Notes: generated from the letters alone by a model not told the origin. A DNA stretch of 64,000 nt from Flavobacterium frigoritolerans (GCF_025847275.1 NZ_JAOZEV010000004.1:62001-126000); one strand, 5' to 3'; numbered from the stretch's first letter, positions 18,506 to 26,831 are shown. Program-made: numbers and translations.

Positions 18506-19138
18506 ATGGATTTTGAAAAAATAATTCCAATTGAGTTAATGCAAGCAATTATTGTAGCTGAGTGCGGTAGTGTTCAGGCAAGCCCAATAACTGTAAAAAG
18601 GCCAAGGTGGGAAGATGTTTATGAAGGTTATCCTAAAAACGCAACAAATACGGATGATTTATCAGGCCCAGATTTTTATAAAATACTATTTGGTAATAGA
18701 TATGATTTAAGTACTAACTTACTCGATGAGAAAATTCATTTATACAACGGATGTGCAGGAAAAGTATCAACAGCTTTAACTTTAGCAAAATTTCCAATTA
18801 AAAAAATCAATGGGATTGGAATTGATTTTATAGCTAGTGAAGGCGATATGAAAGGGAAAGGCTTTATAAGTACTGCTAGTAAAATGAAAAAATGGTTAGA
18901 TGTAATCTGGAAAAAAGATGGGGATTTTCATATTGAGAATCCAAAATCAATTGACGAATTGTATGATTTGGTAGGTGAAAAAAAAGGTATTTATTTGATG
19001 TTGGCCATAAACCAAAATAATTTTGGAGCATCTGGGCATGTCACTTTGTGGACAGGAGAAAAAAGCACCAAATGGGTATTTGGAGGTCATCATTATGAAG
19101 CTTCAGCTAAGTCTATGTATTTTTGGGAATTAAAATAA
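18506..19138 (+). CDS. Tae4-like T6SS peptidoglycan amidase effector
   Basis: 210 residues. Known Tae4 enzymes cut the gamma-D-Glu-mDAP bond of peptidoglycan after T6SS delivery into the periplasm of rivals. Visible family features are RPRWEDVYEGYP (32-43), the catalytic-Cys segment YNGCAGKVSTAL (Cys-83), the catalytic-His segment SGHVTLWTGE (His-178), and the closing AKSMYFWELK. There is no signal peptide, as expected for a T6SS effector. It lies between hcp and a gene for a small exported protein, six bases apart, the usual effector-immunity arrangement. Family assignment is from remembered motifs. Confidence 0.85.
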   Translation: MDFEKIIPIELMQAIIVAECGSVQASPITVKRPRWEDVYEGYPKNATNTDDLSGPDFYKILFGNRYDLSTNLLDEKIHLYNGCAGKVSTALTLAKFPIKKINGIGIDFIASEGDMKGKGFISTASKMKKWLDVIWKKDGDFHIENPKSIDELYDLVGEKKGIYLMLAINQNNFGASGHVTLWTGEKSTKWVFGGHHYEASAKSMYFWELK

Positions 19139-19144
19139 ATAAAT

Positions 19145-19627
19145 ATGAAAAAAATAATATTATTACTTATTTTATTTAGTATAAAAACAACAGCACAAAC
19201 TTCGGTCTTAATAGATAAAACTTTTATTAGGCTGAAAAATGATAAAAAATCATTTGAACAATTTGTTTTTTATGGTTATTGTAATTGTACTGATAAGTTT
19301 TTATATACAAGTACTTATAAAGATAATTATATTACATCATTTAATCATTTAGAACCATTTCCAAGGTTATTTGAAAGTGATGGCATAAAGATGTTTTTAG
19401 ACAATTACCAAAAATTAAAAAATAAATATTTTGAGAATATTCAAGAAAAATATTATAATGGCTATGTAATTATAACCAAATGTAATGAGACTTATAATGT
19501 TAAAAATAAAGATTTGAGAAAAATATACAACAATCTTATTTCTGATAAAAATATACAAAAAGAATGGATAGATGATTATATGAAGGATTACTTAGATAGT
19601 TATTTTATAAAAATTCAAACAGAATAA
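19145..19627 (+). CDS. Probable periplasmic immunity protein for the Tae4-like effector
   Basis: 160 residues with a signal peptide (MKKIILLLILFSIKTTAQ) predicting a periplasmic protein. The mature part has YGYCNCTDKFLYTSTYKDN, a second Cys motif (ITKCNETY) and a Lys/Asn/Tyr-rich helical look. Tai4 immunity proteins are small, periplasmic, helical and bind Tae4, and this gene lies just six bases after the effector, so immunity is the natural reading. Sequence likeness to known Tai4 is at best weak by eye, so the role rests on position and export signal. Confidence 0.65.
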   Translation: MKKIILLLILFSIKTTAQTSVLIDKTFIRLKNDKKSFEQFVFYGYCNCTDKFLYTSTYKDNYITSFNHLEPFPRLFESDGIKMFLDNYQKLKNKYFENIQEKYYNGYVIITKCNETYNVKNKDLRKIYNNLISDKNIQKEWIDDYMKDYLDSYFIKIQTE

Positions 19628-19781
19628 AATTCAAAAATAATTATTTTGTGTATTTCTAAATATATGTATTAGTTAAGTCCAGTTATTGGGAATGTTTATT
19701 TTTCTTACTCAAAAGATATTTTCTTTAGATTGGAGACAATAAAAGTGTTATCGAAGACGATGATTAAGTTGATTATGGTGG

Positions 19782-19936
19782 AATGATTTAGGAAAAGAGG
19801 TATGTCATAATTCATTTGAAAGTATGGTAAACTTTAAAGAGCATATTCAGTTAAAAAATCATGTAACCCCAGGAGTTTATTTCATGGCTGTATATGACGG
19901 GGATAGAAAAATGGTAAAAAAGATAGTTTTCGAATA
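19782..19936 (+). repeat. 155-bp direct repeat, right copy (remnant of protease 3' end)
   Basis: Matches 17217-17371 with one change, which would turn a Tyr into Cys (GKEVCHNSF). It has no start codon; an in-frame stop lies just upstream at 19770-19772. It ends in TAG at 19935-19937, two bases before the comF stop codon. The 154 bp before it (19628-19781) hold no recognised gene. Probably the original protease terminus or its duplicate. Confidence 0.95.
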
Positions 19937-19938
19937 GC

Positions 19939-20622
19939 TTAAGAATGTGCCATTGCCATACAAACGATGCTAATTTTGGCTCCAGGAATTTTTAGTAATG
20001 CACGGGAGCAAGCTTCTAGTGTAGCTCCAGTTGTAATTACATCATCAATAAGTAAAAAATGCTTGTTATGTTCGGTATCTGTAAAGGAAACATCAAATAT
20101 TTCTGAAAGACCTTCGGATCTTCCCAGAAGATTTTTTTTAGATTGAGTTTTAGAATATCTGGTTCTGATTAAGACAGAGTCATTGTAATCAATGTTTAAA
20201 CCTTCTGAAAGAGCAAGCCCAAAAGTAGTTACTTGATTATAGCCCCTTTCGTTGAATTTTTTTCGATGTAACGGAACAGGAATTACTATATCAAAAGGCA
20301 GAGCTAATTCTAATTCTTTTAAATCTTCGATATACCATTGCCCAAGCATAGTGCCTATATTTTGGTGTCCTTTGTATTTTAAATTATGAATGAGTTCCTG
20401 TACAATTCCTTTTTTATTGAAATAAAGAAAAGCAGAAACATGTTCGACTTCAATTTTTCCATAAAATTTTTTAAAAGCTTCATTTTTTGGATTTAAATAA
20501 TATTGGGTCAGAGGCATTTCATGTCTGCAAATCGTGCAAATAATAATTTCATTTGCCATTAAAAAAGAGTGGCATCCAGCACACGCTTTTGGGAAAAACA
20601 GGTTAATAATGTAATTAAACAC
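19939..20622 (-). CDS. comF: ComF family phosphoribosyltransferase-like protein
   Basis: 227 residues. An N-terminal zinc-binding region (PKACAGCH, then IICTICRHEMP, at about 11-40) precedes a type I phosphoribosyltransferase fold with the PRPP loop FLLIDDVITTGATLEACSRAL split around residues 190-210. ComF proteins take part in DNA uptake in naturally competent bacteria, but many bacteria carry one without known competence, so the role here is open. It starts at an ATG at 20622, with a minus-strand TATTTTTG box at 20650-20643. Its 3' end abuts the right copy of the protease repeat. Confidence 0.9.
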   Translation of the reverse strand: MFNYIINLFFPKACAGCHSFLMANEIIICTICRHEMPLTQYYLNPKNEAFKKFYGKIEVEHVSAFLYFNKKGIVQELIHNLKYKGHQNIGTMLGQWYIEDLKELELALPFDIVIPVPLHRKKFNERGYNQVTTFGLALSEGLNIDYNDSVLIRTRYSKTQSKKNLLGRSEGLSEIFDVSFTDTEHNKHFLLIDDVITTGATLEACSRALLKIPGAKISIVCMAMAHS

Positions 20623-20705
20623 AAATAGAAAGAATTTAGTTACAAAAATAAAGAAATTGAAGCTTCAATCTTTGCAATTTTTCTTTTTTTTACAAGTACT
20701 TTTTA

Positions 20706-20713
20706 TATTTTTG
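20706..20713 (+). promoter_or_regulatory. Candidate -7 box of glyS
   Basis: TATTTTTG fits TAnnTTTG and lies 7 bp before the glyS ATG, so the transcript would be almost leaderless. No well-spaced -33 TTG was found. Confidence 0.35.
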
Positions 20714-20720
20714 CATTACT

Positions 20721-22262
20721 ATGGCAAAACAAGACGATTTATTTAAGAATGTAGTTTCGCACGCAAAAGAGTACGGATTTATTTTTCCGTCAAGCGAAAT
20801 ATACGATGGTTTAAGTGCAGTATATGATTACGCGCAAAACGGAGTAGAATTAAAGAAAAATATTCGTGAATATTGGTGGAAATCAATGGTTCAGATGAAT
20901 GAGAATATTGTAGGTTTAGATGCCGCAATATTAATGCATCCAACAACTTGGAAAGCTTCAGGCCACGTTGATGCCTTTAATGATCCATTAATAGATAATA
21001 AAGATTCTAAAAAAAGATATAGAGCAGATGTTCTAGTAGAAGATTACGCTGAAAAACTAAATCTAAAAGCTAAAAAAGAAATCGAAAAAGCGAGTGCTCG
21101 TTTTGGAGATGCATTCAATGAGCAGGAATTTGTAACTACAAATGCCAGAGTAATTGAATATTTGGCAAAAGAAAAAGAAATCAGAGAACGTCTAGGACGC
21201 TCTTTAGGTAATGGAGATTTAGAAGATGTTAAAGCTTTAATCGAAGAACTAGAAATCGCAGATCCAGAAACTGGATCTAGAAACTGGACCGATGTAAAGC
21301 AATTCAACTTAATGTTTGGTACAAAACTGGGAGCTTCAGCAGATTCAGCGATGGATTTGTATTTGCGTCCAGAAACAGCTCAAGGTATTTTTGTTAATTT
21401 CTTGAATGTACAAAAGTCTGGGCGAATGAAAGTTCCTTTTGGAATTGCACAAACAGGAAAAGCGTTTAGAAATGAAATTGTTGCAAGACAGTTTATTTTC
21501 CGTATGCGTGAATTCGAACAAATGGAAATGCAATTTTTTGTACGTCCAGGAGAAGAAATGCAATGGTATGAGCACTGGAAAACAACACGTTTAAACTGGC
21601 ATTTATCTTTAGGGTTAGGAAAAGAAAATTATCGTTTTCATGATCACGAAAAGTTAGCACATTATGCTAATGCAGCTGCGGATATAGAGTTTAATTTCCC
21701 TTTTGGATTTAAAGAATTAGAAGGAATACACTCTCGTACTGATTTTGATTTAAAAGCACACGAACAATTCTCTGGTAGAAAATTACAATATTTTGATACT
21801 GAATTAAATCAAAATTATGTTCCTTATGTAGTCGAAACTTCAGTAGGATTAGACAGAATGTTCTTAGCAGTTTTTGCTACTTCATTAAAAGAAGAAGAAC
21901 TTGAGGATGGTTCTACAAGAACAGTTTTGAAATTACCAGCAGTTTTAGCTCCAACAAAAGCAGCAGTTTTACCATTGGTAAAGAAAGATGGATTACCTGA
22001 TATCTCTAAAAAAATCATTGAAGATTTAAAATGGGATTTCAACGTTACTTATGATGAAAAAGATGCTGTAGGAAGACGTTACAGAAGACAAGATGCCTTA
22101 GGAACTCCTTTTTGTATTACAGTAGATCATCAAACTATCGAAGATCAAACAGTAACAATTCGTCATAGAGATACAATGAAGCAAGATCGTGTTGCTATAG
22201 CCGATTTGAGATCGATTATAGAAAACGAAGTTTCGATGAAAAACTGGTTGATGAAAATGTAA
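20721..22262 (+). CDS. glyS: Glycine-tRNA ligase
   Basis: 513 residues; dimeric class II glycyl-tRNA synthetase of the single-chain type. Class II motif 2 is visible in FRNEIVARQFIFRMREFEQME (split near residues 250-270), and motif 3 in the VETSVGLDRMFLAVF segment near 375. The glycine-specific SRTDFDLKAH stretch precedes it, and an anticodon-binding domain with RRYRRQDALGTPFCITVD closes the chain. The length is normal for the family. It starts at the ATG at 20721 and is followed by a strong terminator. Confidence 0.97.
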   Translation: MAKQDDLFKNVVSHAKEYGFIFPSSEIYDGLSAVYDYAQNGVELKKNIREYWWKSMVQMNENIVGLDAAILMHPTTWKASGHVDAFNDPLIDNKDSKKRYRADVLVEDYAEKLNLKAKKEIEKASARFGDAFNEQEFVTTNARVIEYLAKEKEIRERLGRSLGNGDLEDVKALIEELEIADPETGSRNWTDVKQFNLMFGTKLGASADSAMDLYLRPETAQGIFVNFLNVQKSGRMKVPFGIAQTGKAFRNEIVARQFIFRMREFEQMEMQFFVRPGEEMQWYEHWKTTRLNWHLSLGLGKENYRFHDHEKLAHYANAAADIEFNFPFGFKELEGIHSRTDFDLKAHEQFSGRKLQYFDTELNQNYVPYVVETSVGLDRMFLAVFATSLKEEELEDGSTRTVLKLPAVLAPTKAAVLPLVKKDGLPDISKKIIEDLKWDFNVTYDEKDAVGRRYRRQDALGTPFCITVDHQTIEDQTVTIRHRDTMKQDRVAIADLRSIIENEVSMKNWLMKM

Positions 22263-22314
22263 TTATATTACATATTTTTCACGCAGTTATTTGTTTTCTA
22301 ATTAGTTATATATG

Positions 22315-22341
22315 AAAAGCTTCTCATTTGAGAAGCTTTTT
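22315..22341 (+). terminator. Rho-independent terminator of glyS
   Basis: Near-perfect palindrome with arms AAAAGCTTCTCA (22315-22326) and TGAGAAGCTTTT (22329-22340). It lies about 50 bp past the glyS stop. Confidence 0.85.
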
Positions 22342-22628
22342 ATGTTTAGAATATTTTTGTTTTTCTAATGCATAAATAAGAATAATATATTTTGCTAGAT
22401 TTTATTTTATGCATTTCATCGGATATATTTGCATTTCATCCTTATGTGTTAACATTTGTTTAAAATGTATTAACAATGAAATGTTTGAAAAAGGGAAATA
22501 TGTAATTTTAATTGCTTAATTAAAACTAAAAATAAGATTTTGTTATTTAAATTCTAATGAAAGGAATAAATTTGAACATAATTATCAGTACGCTTACTAT
22601 TAAATAATACCACTAATAAACAAAAGCA
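22342..22628. other. Intergenic region before the LytTR regulator
   Basis: About 290 bp, AT-rich, after the glyS terminator. It should hold the promoter of the regulator gene; no clear box was identified. No ORF. Confidence 0.4.
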
Positions 22629-23444
22629 TTGAAAAATTATTTATACATTATTATTGATGATGATCAAGAAAGTGTTTTGAAAACAAAGGAAGTAGCCGAT
22701 AGTTTTTCAGAACTAATTTTTGTTGCTAGTGCAAATACATATAAACAAGGATTAAATTTAGTTTTAGAGCACAATCCGAACCTTATATTTCTTGAAATTG
22801 ATCCCGATGATAAAACAAGTAATCTCTCGTTGGTGTTTATTAATGAACTGTATCATTATTTACGGATAGTACCTAAAATCATTATAACGACAACCAAAAA
22901 AGATTTTGCGTTTGATGCAATTAAGTATGGAGTAATGGATTATTTGCTAAAACCACTAAAACGGACAGATTTACTTAAAACTATTTTAAAACTGGATTTG
23001 CCTAATCATGAAGTGAACTTAATTAGCAATGAAACAGTGTCAGATTTTAAAGGAACCCTTAAGGGCGATGCGATAGAATTGCAAAAAAATAATCAAGGTT
23101 TAGTGTTATGTGTTAAATCGTATGGAGATTATCGTTATATCCAAGCAAAAGATATTACCTATATTCAAGCAGATAATAATTCTACCGATATTTATTTAAA
23201 CACAGGTGAAATGATAACTGCTTTTAAAACATTAAAGTACTTTGAAGCTATTTTATTACACCCGTTCATACGCATACATAACAGTTACATCATTAACAGA
23301 AACCACATAGCAAGAATACATACTGGAAACTCAGTATGTTACATAAAAAACTCTACAAAAAAACTGCCATTTTCTAAAACTTATAAAAGAAATGTAGAGA
23401 TAATAATTGCCGAATTTGCAAACGGAAACTATATAGAAGTCTAG
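22629..23444 (+). CDS. LytTR response regulator with Glu at the phosphoacceptor position
   Basis: 271 residues. A receiver domain (about 1-115) precedes a LytTR DNA-binding domain (about 160-265: GDYRYIQAKDITYIQADNN, FIRIHNSYIINRNHI, LPFSKTYKRN). The receiver keeps the acidic pair (Asp-10/11) and the Lys of YLLKPL (Lys-108), but the usual phosphoacceptor Asp is Glu in LIFLEIDPDD (Glu-56). Glu often mimics phospho-Asp, so the protein may act without a kinase. It starts with TTG: an in-frame stop lies just upstream (22617-22619) and no ATG occurs before the receiver core. The gene precedes the repeat-peptide gene. Confidence 0.88.
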   Translation: MKNYLYIIIDDDQESVLKTKEVADSFSELIFVASANTYKQGLNLVLEHNPNLIFLEIDPDDKTSNLSLVFINELYHYLRIVPKIIITTTKKDFAFDAIKYGVMDYLLKPLKRTDLLKTILKLDLPNHEVNLISNETVSDFKGTLKGDAIELQKNNQGLVLCVKSYGDYRYIQAKDITYIQADNNSTDIYLNTGEMITAFKTLKYFEAILLHPFIRIHNSYIINRNHIARIHTGNSVCYIKNSTKKLPFSKTYKRNVEIIIAEFANGNYIEV

Positions 23445-23618
23445 CAACTAAGTATTTACACGTATTTGACCTACGTACACTATCATTTGATAGCATTCCA
23501 CCATATATGCCTTTTTATTGAATTGAAAAGGGGGTAACAGTACTAATTTTACACCATGATTTAGCAATAAGCGGTCATTAAAAACGTAAAAAAACACTAA
23601 CAATAAAATCCCCAAATC

Positions 23619-23930
23619 ATGAAAAAGTCATTCACAACAATCGCATTATTTTCTTTAGTATTAGTAGCAACTTCTTTTACTACACCAGAAATAGTAAACA
23701 GTAATATAGATCCTATTGATGGTGGAGTATCTGTAGGAGGAGGAAGAAAGCAAGATATCTATGCACAATTATCGTCAACTACTAGCTACACACAACCTAT
23801 TGATGGTGGAGTATCTGTAGGAGGAGGAAGAAAACAAGATATTTATAGAGCACAATTATCATCAACAGCTAACTACAATCAACCTATTGATGGTGGTGTT
23901 TCAGTTGGAGGAGGAAGAAAACAAGACTAG
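23619..23930 (+). CDS. Small exported protein with three PIDGGVSVGGGRKQD repeats
   Basis: 103 residues. A signal peptide (about 1-22, MKKSFTTIALFSLVLVATSF) is followed by three copies of PIDGGVSVGGGRKQD at residues 32-46, 60-74 and 89-103. The two linkers are alike (IYAQLSSTTSYTQ and IYRAQLSSTANYNQ), and the protein ends exactly at the third motif. There is no globular domain and no Cys. The PIDGG core recalls short tails I remember in other small Bacteroidota exported proteins. It could be a structural repeat protein or a precursor cut into repeated peptides; no processing site is proven. It lies between a LytTR regulator and a sensor kinase and has its own terminator. Confidence 0.8.
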   Translation: MKKSFTTIALFSLVLVATSFTTPEIVNSNIDPIDGGVSVGGGRKQDIYAQLSSTTSYTQPIDGGVSVGGGRKQDIYRAQLSSTANYNQPIDGGVSVGGGRKQD

Positions 23931-23954
23931 AATAAAAAATTATATTTAGGATTC

Positions 23955-23985
23955 AGGCTATCAATTTTTTGATAGCCTTTTTTTG
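23955..23985 (+). terminator. Rho-independent terminator after the repeat-peptide gene
   Basis: Stem AGGCTATCAA (23955-23964) with TTGATAGCCT (23969-23978), followed by a run of T to 23984. It makes the repeat-peptide gene a transcript end separate from the kinase gene. Confidence 0.9.
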
Positions 23986-24027
23986 TATGGATAGTTTTAC
24001 TATTTTTGGTAAAACTCAAAAATACTA

Positions 24028-26085
24028 TTGAAAAATAACTACCATATATTATTGTTATTATTTGTTGTCTTATTTGGGTGTACCAAGAAAAAAATGGTGG
24101 ACAATAATCTGAATTCTTCCACAGATAGCCTGCCAGTTTATTTATCATTGGCCAATGATGTTAATTTGCCATTTAAGGATAAACAAGATTATAACAAAAA
24201 AGCATTTGCCATAATTATAAATCAGAAAGACGATTCACTTAATAAAGTAAATTTATTTAAAGTGGCTAATCGGTATTATAATATGAGTGATTGGTTAGCG
24301 TATAAAGAGACTTCAAGACTAATTTTGGAACGGTCAAAAAATAGCCATGATTCAATTCATATGGCAAAAGCCTATACATATTTAGGAGATTATTATGGTT
24401 TTAAAACAGTTTCGGACAGTGCTTTTATGAATTATTTTAAGGCCGAAAAATTATATCTTCGAATAGATGATAAATACAATCTAGCAAAAACTTTTTTAAG
24501 TAAGGCAAACTTACAATTTAACGTAGGAGATCTTTTTGAGAGCGAAATAACGGTTTTTAAAGCTTTGCGAATTTTAAAACAACAAAAAAACGTAAGCAAT
24601 TTACTGTATGATTCATATAATCTTTTAGGAGTAATATATAATGAACAAGAAGAGTTTAATAAAGCACTAGAATTTCATAACAAAGCTTTAAGTACACTTG
24701 GAGATAGATCAATTGCCTCAGATCTTCAGCTAAAAGCTACTTCACTTAATAATATAGGATTTGTTTATTTAAGTACATATAATTACAAACTCGCAAAACA
24801 ATCTTTTCAAAAAGGATTGGAACAAAAAAACTTATTTAAAGAAAAAACGGCATTATATGCCATGTTATTAGATAATCTAGCCTATTCTAAATTCAAATTA
24901 AGAGAATCTAATGGGCTTCCGGGGCAATTTTATCAGGCATTAAAGATAAGGGATAGTTTAAATCTGACATCGGGAATAATACTAAATAAAATGCATCTAT
25001 CGGAGTATTTTTTTAATAAGAATGATACTTTAAAAGCAATACAATATTCTAAAGAAGCGCTTAGCTTATCTCGGAATTCAAATAGGTTGAGGAACATCTT
25101 AGATGCTCTAAGACAAATAGCTCTTGTAGATCCAGGAAAAGCATCGCTTTATTCAAAAGAATATATTCAGATAAATGAAAAACTACAAAAGGAAGAAAGA
25201 AAGATGGGAGAGAAATTCTCTCGAATAGAATATGAAACAAATGAAATAAAAGATGAAAATACGAGTTTAAATATACAAAACAGAACTTTGATATATGTTT
25301 TTAGTATATGTACTTTATTAGGACTCTTCTTTTATGTTTATTTGACTCAAAAAGCCAAAAACAGAGAGTTACTTTTTAAACAACAACAGCAGATTGCTAA
25401 TGAAGATATTTATAACCTGATGATTTCGCAGCAAAATGCAATTGAAGCGATAAGGATTAAAGAGAAGAAAAAGGTAGCTCAGGATTTACATGATGGAATT
25501 TTGGGCAGAATGTTTGGAGTTAGGATAAGTTTAGATAGCTTGGATAAAATTGATGATGTGACAGCTGCAGTGAAGCGAAAAAAATATTTGTTGGATTTAA
25601 GAGAGATTGAACAAGATATTCGTGAAATTTCACATGATTTAAACAAAGAGAAATCGGAACTGATTAATAATTTTGTTGCAATTGTAGATAAGTTATTGGA
25701 GAATCAAAAAGCTACTTTTGACACAAAATTAATTTCAAGTATCGATTCGAGTATTCGATGGGATTTGGTGAGTAACTCTATTAAAATAAATTTATACAGA
25801 ATTATTCAGGAAGCATTGCAAAACTGTAATAAATATGCACATGCAAAAACAATAAAAATAGAACTCAAAAACGAGGTGAATCATTTGTTTTTATTAATAA
25901 GTGACGATGGTGTAGGGTTTAATGTGCATAGAACAAAAAAAGGAATTGGGTTGCAAAATATTTTTTATCGAACTAAAGAATGTGATGGGACTGTTGATAT
26001 AAAATCTAATAAAGTAGATGGAACAATTATAGTAATTAAAATTCCAATTGATCAAAAAATTAACCTACAGAACGATGACAATTGA
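24028..26085 (+). CDS. TPR-containing sensor histidine kinase
   Basis: 685 residues. The N-terminus (KNNYHILLLLFVVLFGCTKK) is a signal sequence with a lipobox-like LFGC. TPR-like helical repeats follow from about 60 to 375 (for instance YNLLGVIYNEQEEFNKALEF, SLNNIGFVYLSTYNYKLAK), predicted periplasmic. A coiled coil leads into one membrane span at about 421-440 (IYVFSICTLLGLFFYVYL). The cytoplasmic part has a HisKA_3-type motif with His-488 in AQDLHDGILGRMFG and a HATPase domain (IIQEALQNCNKYAHA, SDDGVGF, KGIGLQNI). It starts with TTG, the only start that keeps the signal sequence. The response regulator gene overlaps its end. Confidence 0.9.
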   Translation: MKNNYHILLLLFVVLFGCTKKKMVDNNLNSSTDSLPVYLSLANDVNLPFKDKQDYNKKAFAIIINQKDDSLNKVNLFKVANRYYNMSDWLAYKETSRLILERSKNSHDSIHMAKAYTYLGDYYGFKTVSDSAFMNYFKAEKLYLRIDDKYNLAKTFLSKANLQFNVGDLFESEITVFKALRILKQQKNVSNLLYDSYNLLGVIYNEQEEFNKALEFHNKALSTLGDRSIASDLQLKATSLNNIGFVYLSTYNYKLAKQSFQKGLEQKNLFKEKTALYAMLLDNLAYSKFKLRESNGLPGQFYQALKIRDSLNLTSGIILNKMHLSEYFFNKNDTLKAIQYSKEALSLSRNSNRLRNILDALRQIALVDPGKASLYSKEYIQINEKLQKEERKMGEKFSRIEYETNEIKDENTSLNIQNRTLIYVFSICTLLGLFFYVYLTQKAKNRELLFKQQQQIANEDIYNLMISQQNAIEAIRIKEKKKVAQDLHDGILGRMFGVRISLDSLDKIDDVTAAVKRKKYLLDLREIEQDIREISHDLNKEKSELINNFVAIVDKLLENQKATFDTKLISSIDSSIRWDLVSNSIKINLYRIIQEALQNCNKYAHAKTIKIELKNEVNHLFLLISDDGVGFNVHRTKKGIGLQNIFYRTKECDGTVDIKSNKVDGTIIVIKIPIDQKINLQNDDN

Positions 26086-26767
26086 TAAAAATCTTGAAGA
26101 AATAACCAAAAACAACATACTAATAGTAGATGATCACCCTTTTATAATTGAAGGGTATAAAAATGCAATTACGAGATATAAACCTAAAGAGTATGATTTC
26201 TTAATCACTCAGGCCAAAGATTGTAAGTCAGGCTATGAAATTATCACAGACCCAGCAACAGCAAGTTTTGATATTGCATTTTTAGATATCAGCATGCCAG
26301 CTTATGAAGAAAAGGAAATATATTCAGGAGAAGATTTAGCTAAGCTAATTATGGAGCATATGCCCAATTGCAAAATAATTCTGCTGACTATGTATACTGA
26401 GCTACTTAAGATAAAAACAATTATTAGAACAATAAAGCCTAAAGGATTAATCATAAAAAATGACTTAACATTTGATGAACTGCTTTTTGCTTTTGATAAA
26501 GTAATGAAAAACAATACTTATTATAGTCAGTCGGTTATAGAAATGTTAGAAAAATCACCAAAAGACTCAATAGAGATTGATCAGATTGATGAGCAAATTC
26601 TTTTTCATTTGTCTAAAGGAACCAAAACAGATGAAATTCCACATTATATTCCTATATCTTTAAAAGCAGCGATAAGAAGAATAGATAATTTGAAAGGATT
26701 ACTAAACGTAAATGAAGGAACAGGGGATGATTTGGTTAAGCAAGCCAGGATTAAGGGACTTTTGTAA
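26075..26767 (+). CDS. Response regulator paired with the TPR kinase
   Basis: 230 residues. The receiver domain has the acidic pair in ILIVDDHPF (Asp-19/20), phosphoacceptor Asp-71 in FLDISMP and Lys-128 in LIIKND. The C-terminal ~65 residues (IDEQILFHLSKGTKTDEIPHY, then IRRIDNLK) resemble a diverged LuxR-type helix-turn-helix. The frame is open to a TTG at 26048, but the ATG at 26075, which overlaps the kinase stop by 11 bp, is the better start and indicates translational coupling. It is presumably phosphorylated by the kinase just upstream. Targets are unknown; the small repeat-peptide gene nearby is a candidate. Confidence 0.88.
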   Translation: MTIDKNLEEITKNNILIVDDHPFIIEGYKNAITRYKPKEYDFLITQAKDCKSGYEIITDPATASFDIAFLDISMPAYEEKEIYSGEDLAKLIMEHMPNCKIILLTMYTELLKIKTIIRTIKPKGLIIKNDLTFDELLFAFDKVMKNNTYYSQSVIEMLEKSPKDSIEIDQIDEQILFHLSKGTKTDEIPHYIPISLKAAIRRIDNLKGLLNVNEGTGDDLVKQARIKGLL

Positions 26768-26788
26768 AGAAACTATTTTAATAAAAAT

Positions 26789-26819
26789 AAAAAAGACATC
26801 TTAAGAGATGTCTTTTTTA
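26789..26819. terminator. Bidirectional terminator between response regulator and thiL
   Basis: Stem GACATCT (26795-26801) with AGATGTC (26806-26812), flanked by A runs on the left and T runs on the right, so it can end transcripts from both sides of this convergent pair. Confidence 0.88.
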
Positions 26820-26831
26820 TATATGTGAGAA

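Larger units (their letters stand above)
17372..19936 (+). mobile_element. Putative T6SS cargo island bracketed by direct repeats
   Basis: The segment holds an Hcp/TssD gene, a Tae4-like amidase gene and a probable immunity gene, all on the plus strand. It is bounded by two nearly identical 155-bp copies of the protease 3' end. No integrase, transposase or terminal inverted repeat is seen. The simplest reading is acquisition at the end of the protease gene by a recombination event that rebuilt the gene end; the repeats would allow precise loss by homologous recombination. Mobility is inferred. Confidence 0.5.

Noticed and set aside
17725..19627. Start of a full type VI secretion locus
   Set aside because: No sheath, baseplate, spike, ClpV or membrane-complex genes are present; only an Hcp with cargo. 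The machinery must lie elsewhere if it exists.
21044..22042. Long minus-strand frames within glyS
   Set aside because: They are antisense shadows of a well conserved gene, Ser/Phe-rich with no family likeness.
23481..23495. CTATCATTTGATAG hairpin after the LytTR gene as its terminator
   Set aside because: Short stem, no T run after it; too weak to call.
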